9,061 bases of DNA from Nevskiales bacterium (lineage in GTDB: Bacteria; Pseudomonadota; Gammaproteobacteria; Nevskiales; Nevskiaceae). Shown here piece after piece: positions 6,070 to 9,061 of this stretch. Every line of letters begins with the position of its first letter. The first letter of the stretch is position 1. The notes beneath the pieces were generated by a model that was not told where the DNA came from, searched no databases, and saw only the letters and a program-made list of their open reading frames with translations. The position numbers and the translations under genes are program-made. The stretch is taken from assembly GCA_022616655.1 (NCBI GenBank), contig JAKEEJ010000027.1, positions 1 to 9,061 on the forward strand, written 5' to 3'.

Positions 6070-6485
6070 GCTTCGGCTCCTGCAGGGTCAACCGCCTCGG
6101 CCGCCGGTTCACCAGATGCTGCCGGGTCGGCGTCGGCACTGCGGGTGTCGGGTTTTTTGTCTTCCTCCGGTGTCTTGAACAACGGCGACTGGCCGGTGAC
6201 CGGAGCCTCGGTACGGATCACCAGCTTGCGGATCACAGCGTCGTTGAAGCGGAAGGCATTCTCCAGTTCGGACAGTGCCTTGTCGCTGCACTCCACGTTC
6301 AACAGCACGTAGTGCGCCTTGTGCAAACCCTGGATGGTGTAAGCGAGCTGGCGTCGGCCCCAGTCTTCCAGACGGTGCACTTTGCCGCCACCGGACTCCA
6401 CCATGCTTTTATAGCGTTCGATCATGGCCGGAACCTGCTCACTCTGGTCCGGATGCACCATGACCACGATTTCGTAATGTCGCAC
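6066..6485 (-). CDS. rpsF: 30S ribosomal protein S6
   Basis: The 139-residue protein opens with (M)[18 protein letters not shown] and continues with the S6 fold ([19 protein letters not shown], 25-43; [20 protein letters not shown], 44-63; [12 protein letters not shown], 80-91). S6 binds S18 and the central domain of 16S rRNA. After residue ~95 there is a disordered Ala/Pro/Glu/Asp-rich tail of about 45 residues ending AGAEA. Acidic S6 tails occur elsewhere and in E. coli are modified by RimK. The start codon is GTG (6485-6483), not ATG. It is supported by AAGGAG at 6496-6491 with 5-nt spacing and by the family N-terminus. The gene heads the rpsF-rpsR-rplI unit, and its leader holds two hairpins. 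Confidence 0.96.
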   Translation of the reverse strand: MRHYEIVVMVHPDQSEQVPAMIERYKSMVESGGGKVHRLEDWGRRQLAYTIQGLHKAHYVLLNVECSDKALSELENAFRFNDAVIRKLVIRTEAPVTGQSPLFKTPEEDKKPDTRSADADPAASGEPAAEAVDPAGAEA

Positions 6486-6490
6486 GGCTT

Positions 6491-6496
6491 CTCCTT
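6491..6496 (-). promoter_or_regulatory. rpsF: Strong Shine-Dalgarno AAGGAG fixing the GTG start of rpsF
   Basis: AAGGAG on the minus strand lies 5 nt before GTG 6485-6483. No in-frame ATG near here fits S6 better. The upstream segment CTTGT (6554-6550 on the minus strand) is complementary to ACAAG (6498-6494), which overlaps this site, so long-range pairing could mask it. Confidence 0.75.
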
Positions 6497-6560
6497 GTGG
6501 TTACGCCACGATGGCTCGTGGCGCAGTCCCCCGAAACTGCGGTGGGACAAGTGGTTTCGA
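6497..6560 (-). promoter_or_regulatory. Structured rpsF leader; candidate S6:S18-binding autoregulatory RNA
   Basis: On the minus strand two adjacent hairpins precede the rpsF ribosome binding site. One has stem CGCAGT/ACTGCG with an 8-nt loop (6541-6522). The other has stem GCCACG/CGTGGC with a 6-nt loop (6522-6505). They share one base, so one stem must be a base pair shorter. A CCG trinucleotide (6542-6540) lies at the base of the first hairpin. From established knowledge, many bacteria carry an rpsF leader bound by the S6:S18 complex, with a conserved CCG next to a stem-loop. The resemblance here is suggestive only; no covariance test was possible. Confidence 0.4.
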
Positions 6561-6602
6561 CCCGGCAAGCCGGAAGGGCCTGTCCTAGCCTGTCGAAGGG
6601 GC
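6556..6602. repeat. Repeat-like segment in the rlmB-rpsF gap
   Basis: The plus strand holds a CCTGTCCTAGCCTGTCGAAG segment at 6579-6598 followed by GGG. It contains two direct copies of GCCTGTC (6578-6584 and 6588-6594). It is flanked by the inverted pair TTCGAC (6556-6561) and GTCGAA (6592-6597), with an internal CCGGC/GCCGG hairpin at 6562-6573. It resembles, from memory, the intergenic motif CCTGAGCCTGTCGAAGG found in many copies in a range of proteobacterial genomes, here with one base missing. Whether it is repeated in this genome cannot be seen from one window. Confidence 0.45.
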
Positions 6603-6618
6603 GCGAATCTTAAGGGAT

Positions 6619-7368
6619 TCAGCGTTTTGCTGCAACGCACCGTTGCCGGAACGCTTCGTAGAGACAGACCGCGGCGGCAACCGAGACATTGAGGCTCTCA
6701 GCCTTGCCCAGCATCGGAATTTTGACCCGCTGGTCGCAGTGTTCTTTGGTGAGGCGACGCAGGCCCTCGCCCTCCGCCCCCAACACCAGCACGCGCGGGC
6801 CACTGAGGTCCGACTCAAACAGCGACGCACTCGCCTCCCCGGCCAGACCGGTGATCCAGTAACCCAGTTCCCTGAACCGCCTGAGGCTGCGCGCCAGATT
6901 CGTGACGGCAATGACCGGCACACGCTCGGCGGCACCGGCAGCGGCTTTGCGTGCCACCGGCGTCAAGCCGGCCGCCCGGTCTCTGGGAATCACCACCGCG
7001 TGAACGCCGGCCGCCTCGGCCGTGCGCAGACAGGCGCCGAGGTTGTGCGGATCCTGCACCCCATCCAACACCAGGATCAATTTGTCCGGCGTGGCGGGAA
7101 TGTCGAGTGCGTCCTCACCCGAAAACACTTGTGCCGGCATCAGGGCCAGCACGCCCTGGTGCCGGAGTTCCGGTGCCAGCAGATCCAGCTCCGCTTTGGG
7201 TCGCAGGCGCAGGGGCACGGACACGGACCGGGCCCGATCCACGACGCGGCGGCTGCGCTCGTCCTGGCGATGATCCGCCAGCAGTACTTCCAGAGGTTTG
7301 ACTGTGCCTCCTTCCAGCGCCGCCATTACCGCGTGGAACCCACCGATGTAGACAGTGTTCCCCGTCAT
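6619..7368 (-). CDS. rlmB: 23S rRNA (guanosine(2251)-2'-O)-methyltransferase RlmB
   Basis: This 249-residue protein belongs to the SpoU/TrmH (SPOUT) family and should methylate the ribose of G2251 in 23S rRNA using S-adenosylmethionine. The N-terminal L30e-like substrate-binding domain covers ~5-80 (YIGGFHAVMAAL). The catalytic domain carries motif 1, LDGVQDPHNLGACLRTAEAA (101-120), with probable catalytic Arg115. Motif 2 is VLGAEGEGLRRL (195-206) and motif 3 is IPMLGKAESLNVSVA (217-231), which form the trefoil-knot cofactor site. All key residues are present. ATG 7368 is chosen; an in-frame TTG at 7374 would add two residues and overlap the upstream stop as TTGA. Neither has a clear ribosome binding site, which suggests coupling to the lipoprotein gene 2 nt upstream. 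rnr-rlmB linkage is known in E. coli. Confidence 0.96.
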   Translation of the reverse strand: MTGNTVYIGGFHAVMAALEGGTVKPLEVLLADHRQDERSRRVVDRARSVSVPLRLRPKAELDLLAPELRHQGVLALMPAQVFSGEDALDIPATPDKLILVLDGVQDPHNLGACLRTAEAAGVHAVVIPRDRAAGLTPVARKAAAGAAERVPVIAVTNLARSLRRFRELGYWITGLAGEASASLFESDLSGPRVLVLGAEGEGLRRLTKEHCDQRVKIPMLGKAESLNVSVAAAVCLYEAFRQRCVAAKR

Positions 7369-7370
7369 CT

Positions 7371-7988
7371 TCAAAGACCGGGCCAGGGAGGCAGCACCCA
7401 GGCCTCTGTCTCACGTCCCTGCACCACCGGCTTGAGGATCAGCATCATCGTAGGCAAGGGCCGCTCGGACGTCGTAGAGGACGGACTGCGGTCTTCGCTG
7501 CGCAAGCGGGTTTCCGGGACTCCGCGCGAGACAAGGTATTCCAGGACGGCGGCGGCGCGGCGCGCACCCAAACCGGTGGACGGATCGGCGGCGGCATCGT
7601 CCCGCACCAGGATGTGCGCCACGGTGCCTGGATCGTTCTTAAGCACATCGCCCACTTCGGCAAACAGTTCCAGCGCCGGAAATTTCATCTGGGCGTTGCC
7701 GGCGTCAAACCAGTCGCCGGAATTGATCTGCAGCTGAACCGCCGGGCCCGGCAATCGCGTGAGTTGTACCTGGGCAGCCCAGTCCTTGCCACGGATACGG
7801 GCCTTCAACTTCGCCAGACATCCGGCGGCCCAGGACTCCAGCCGGTCGGCCGCGAGTGCCGGAGTTTCCACGCCCACGATGGACGGCGGGCGGGACGCGG
7901 CAAGCGGCGGCAGGGTGGAGGTCAGCACGGGCGGTTGCGCGCAGGCTGATAGCAGTACAAAAAGAAACGTCCAGCGTCTTCCGTTCAT
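7371..7988 (-). CDS. OmpA-like lipoprotein, degenerate peptidoglycan-binding domain
   Basis: The 205-residue product has a short basic N-terminus (MNGRRW), a hydrophobic stretch and a lipobox LSAC with Cys16, so it is predicted to be lipidated and membrane-anchored. The N-terminal half (~30-90) is not recognised. Residues ~93-190 resemble an OmpA-like domain: FDAGNAQMKFPALELFAEVG (94-113), VAHILVRDD (123-131, at the GHTD position), GLGARRAAAVLEYLVSRGVP (139-158) and a final strand MMLILKP (181-187). The usual NRR motif before that strand, whose Arg contacts diaminopimelate, appears to be replaced by LPT, so peptidoglycan binding is doubtful. The start ATG overlaps the rnr stop as TAATG and has no ribosome binding site. 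The gene sits between rnr and rlmB, an unusual place for an envelope gene. A longer frame upstream to 8333 is a shadow of rnr. Confidence 0.75.
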   Translation of the reverse strand: MNGRRWTFLFVLLSACAQPPVLTSTLPPLAASRPPSIVGVETPALAADRLESWAAGCLAKLKARIRGKDWAAQVQLTRLPGPAVQLQINSGDWFDAGNAQMKFPALELFAEVGDVLKNDPGTVAHILVRDDAAADPSTGLGARRAAAVLEYLVSRGVPETRLRSEDRSPSSTTSERPLPTMMLILKPVVQGRETEAWVLPPWPGL

Positions 7989-9061
7989 TATCGTTTTCGG
8001 CGGCCGCGCGCCTGCTGGTGTGGTTTCCCGGATTTTCCGGTGCGGGACTCTTGTGAACCCGGCGCGGGTTCGAGATCTATTTTGCGCTCGTCCAGATTCA
8101 CGCGCACCACCCGTACCTGCAAGCGCTGGCCCAGCGTGTAGATCCGGCCGGTACGCTCGCCGCGCAGCCGGTGGGCTCCGGCCTCGTGTACGTAGTAATC
8201 GTTCTTGAGACTGGAAATGTGCACCAGCCCCTCCACGTAAAGCCCTTCCAGTTCGACAAACAGGCCGAAATTCACCACGGACGCCACCACGCCGGTGAAA
8301 ATTTCGCCGACGCGGTCGTGCATGAATTCGCACTTGAGCCAGGTCATCACATCACGCGTGGCCTCGTCGGCCCGCCGCTCGGTCATGGAGCACCGGATGC
8401 TGTGCGCTTCGATCTCGGGTGCCGTGTAACCGAACTCGCCCGCCTTGCGCGCCTGCAGGCTGTGCCGGATGGCCCGGTGCAGCAGCAGATCCGGATAGCG
8501 GCGGATCGGCGAAGTGAAGTGCGCGTAATGCTCCAGCGCCAGTCCGAAATGGCCCGTGGGTTCCGCGCTGTAGCGCGCCTGCATCAGCGAGCGCAGCGCC
8601 ACGGTCTGAATCAGCTTGTAGTCCGGACGGCCGCGCGCCCGTTGCAGCACGCCGGCGTAATCCGCCGGCCGCGGTTTATCGCCGCCGCCGAGCTTGAAGC
8701 CGCGTTCGGCCAGGAATTCGCGCAGGACCTGGACCTTCATGACGTCCGGCGGGGCGTGCACGCGGTGCGGCGCCGGCCGCTTGTGCTTGATGACAAAACG
8801 CGCGGCTTCGACATTGGCCGCAATCATGCATTCCTCGATGAGGCGATGCGCGCGGTTGCGCGTGACCGGCACGATGCGCTCGATCTTGCGGTCGGTGCCA
8901 AACACGACTTTGGTTTCCGATGAATCGAGGTCAATCGCACCGCGCCGCTCGCGGGCGGCGAACAGGGCCCGGAACACGGCGTCCAGCGTCTGCAGGTGCC
9001 CCACCAGGCTGGCCGGCCGGCGCGTGAGACCCTGCGGCGCTTCCAGCAGGTTGAACACTTC
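7988..9061 (-). CDS. rnr: Ribonuclease R, C-terminal part (5' end outside window)
   Basis: The minus frame is open from the right edge to TAA 7990-7988, giving 357 residues of the C-terminal half. It matches the RNB exoribonuclease domain: ERRGAIDLDSSETKVVFG, then HRLIEECMIAANVEAARFVI, and the RNase II family signature HFGLALEHYAHFTSPIRRYP followed by DLLLHRAI (about residues 171-198 of the visible part). CSMTERRADEATRD follows. An S1 RNA-binding domain (about GEIFTGVVASVVNFGLFVEL to DERKIDLEP) comes next. RNase R degrades structured RNA 3'-5'. The C-terminal basic tail (SRTGKSGKPHQQARGRRKR) is only about 25 residues, shorter than the Lys-rich tail of the E. coli enzyme. The catalytic Asp cluster lies outside the window. 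The match to RNase R over RNase II rests on the tail and on the rlmB neighbourhood. The GTG at 9058 is internal, not the true start. Confidence 0.95.
   Translation of the reverse strand, partial: EVFNLLEAPQGLTRRPASLVGHLQTLDAVFRALFAARERRGAIDLDSSETKVVFGTDRKIERIVPVTRNRAHRLIEECMIAANVEAARFVIKHKRPAPHRVHAPPDVMKVQVLREFLAERGFKLGGGDKPRPADYAGVLQRARGRPDYKLIQTVALRSLMQARYSAEPTGHFGLALEHYAHFTSPIRRYPDLLLHRAIRHSLQARKAGEFGYTAPEIEAHSIRCSMTERRADEATRDVMTWLKCEFMHDRVGEIFTGVVASVVNFGLFVELEGLYVEGLVHISSLKNDYYVHEAGAHRLRGERTGRIYTLGQRLQVRVVRVNLDERKIDLEPAPGSQESRTGKSGKPHQQARGRRKR

Noticed and set aside
6562..6573. CCGGC/GCCGG palindrome as the rlmB terminator
   Set aside because: The stem is only 5 bp with a 2-nt loop and no T-run on either strand.
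7989..8333. N-terminal extension of the OmpA-like lipoprotein to 8333
   Set aside because: The extension is Arg-rich, is an out-of-frame shadow of the RNase R S1 domain, and would hide the lipobox signal peptide.
1..9061. CRISPR array, tRNA/rRNA genes, insertion sequence or prophage genes
   Set aside because: No regularly spaced repeats, no transposase, integrase or phage protein, and no tRNA- or rRNA-like segment was found. Almost the whole window is accounted for by the listed genes.

Overview
The window looks like part of a gammaproteobacterial chromosome, probably from an uncultured or little-studied lineage. The minus strand carries a conserved housekeeping block in the order rnr (partial) - OmpA-like lipoprotein - rlmB - rpsF - rpsR - rplI - dnaB - alr - grxD. 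Its RNase R, RlmB, DnaB and alanine racemase read like gammaproteobacterial proteins. The order joins what are three separate loci in Escherichia coli (rnr-rlmB, rpsF-priB-rpsR-rplI, dnaB-alr), and there is no priB. The base composition is visibly GC-rich. The assignment rests on gene order and protein resemblance only.

Layout. Positions 2-2452 (+) hold a tightly spaced cassette of three secreted or envelope-type hydrolases: the C-terminal end of an S12 (beta-lactamase-fold) serine hydrolase, then two signal-peptide-bearing alpha/beta-hydrolases of one family. This cassette meets the housekeeping block tail to tail at 2452/2459 with a 6-bp gap. Positions 2459-9061 (-) form the housekeeping block: glutaredoxin-4, alanine racemase, replicative helicase, ribosomal proteins L9, S18 and S6, 23S rRNA G2251 methyltransferase, a small OmpA-like lipoprotein and the C-terminal part of RNase R. 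Genes are packed with ATGA or TAATG junctions (rnr/lipoprotein, rpsF/rpsR, dnaB/alr). One clear intrinsic terminator follows rplI and splits the ribosomal-protein unit from dnaB-alr. The 133-bp gap before rpsF holds two hairpins just upstream of its ribosome binding site and a repeat-like segment.

How the genes work together. The block serves RNA turnover and modification (rnr, rlmB), ribosome assembly (rpsF, rpsR, rplI), replication (dnaB), peptidoglycan precursor supply (alr) and Fe-S/redox homeostasis (grxD). The accessory hydrolase cassette is the least ordinary part. The first alpha/beta-hydrolase has cysteine in place of the nucleophilic serine (G-Q-C-A-G) with Asp and His still present. 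The second has tyrosine at that position (G-H-Y-I-G), has lost the catalytic His and has an altered oxyanion motif, so it looks like a pseudoenzyme. A thiol-type hydrolase next to a secreted, catalytically dead paralogue is the best candidate here for undescribed biology; substrate and partners cannot be read from the sequence.
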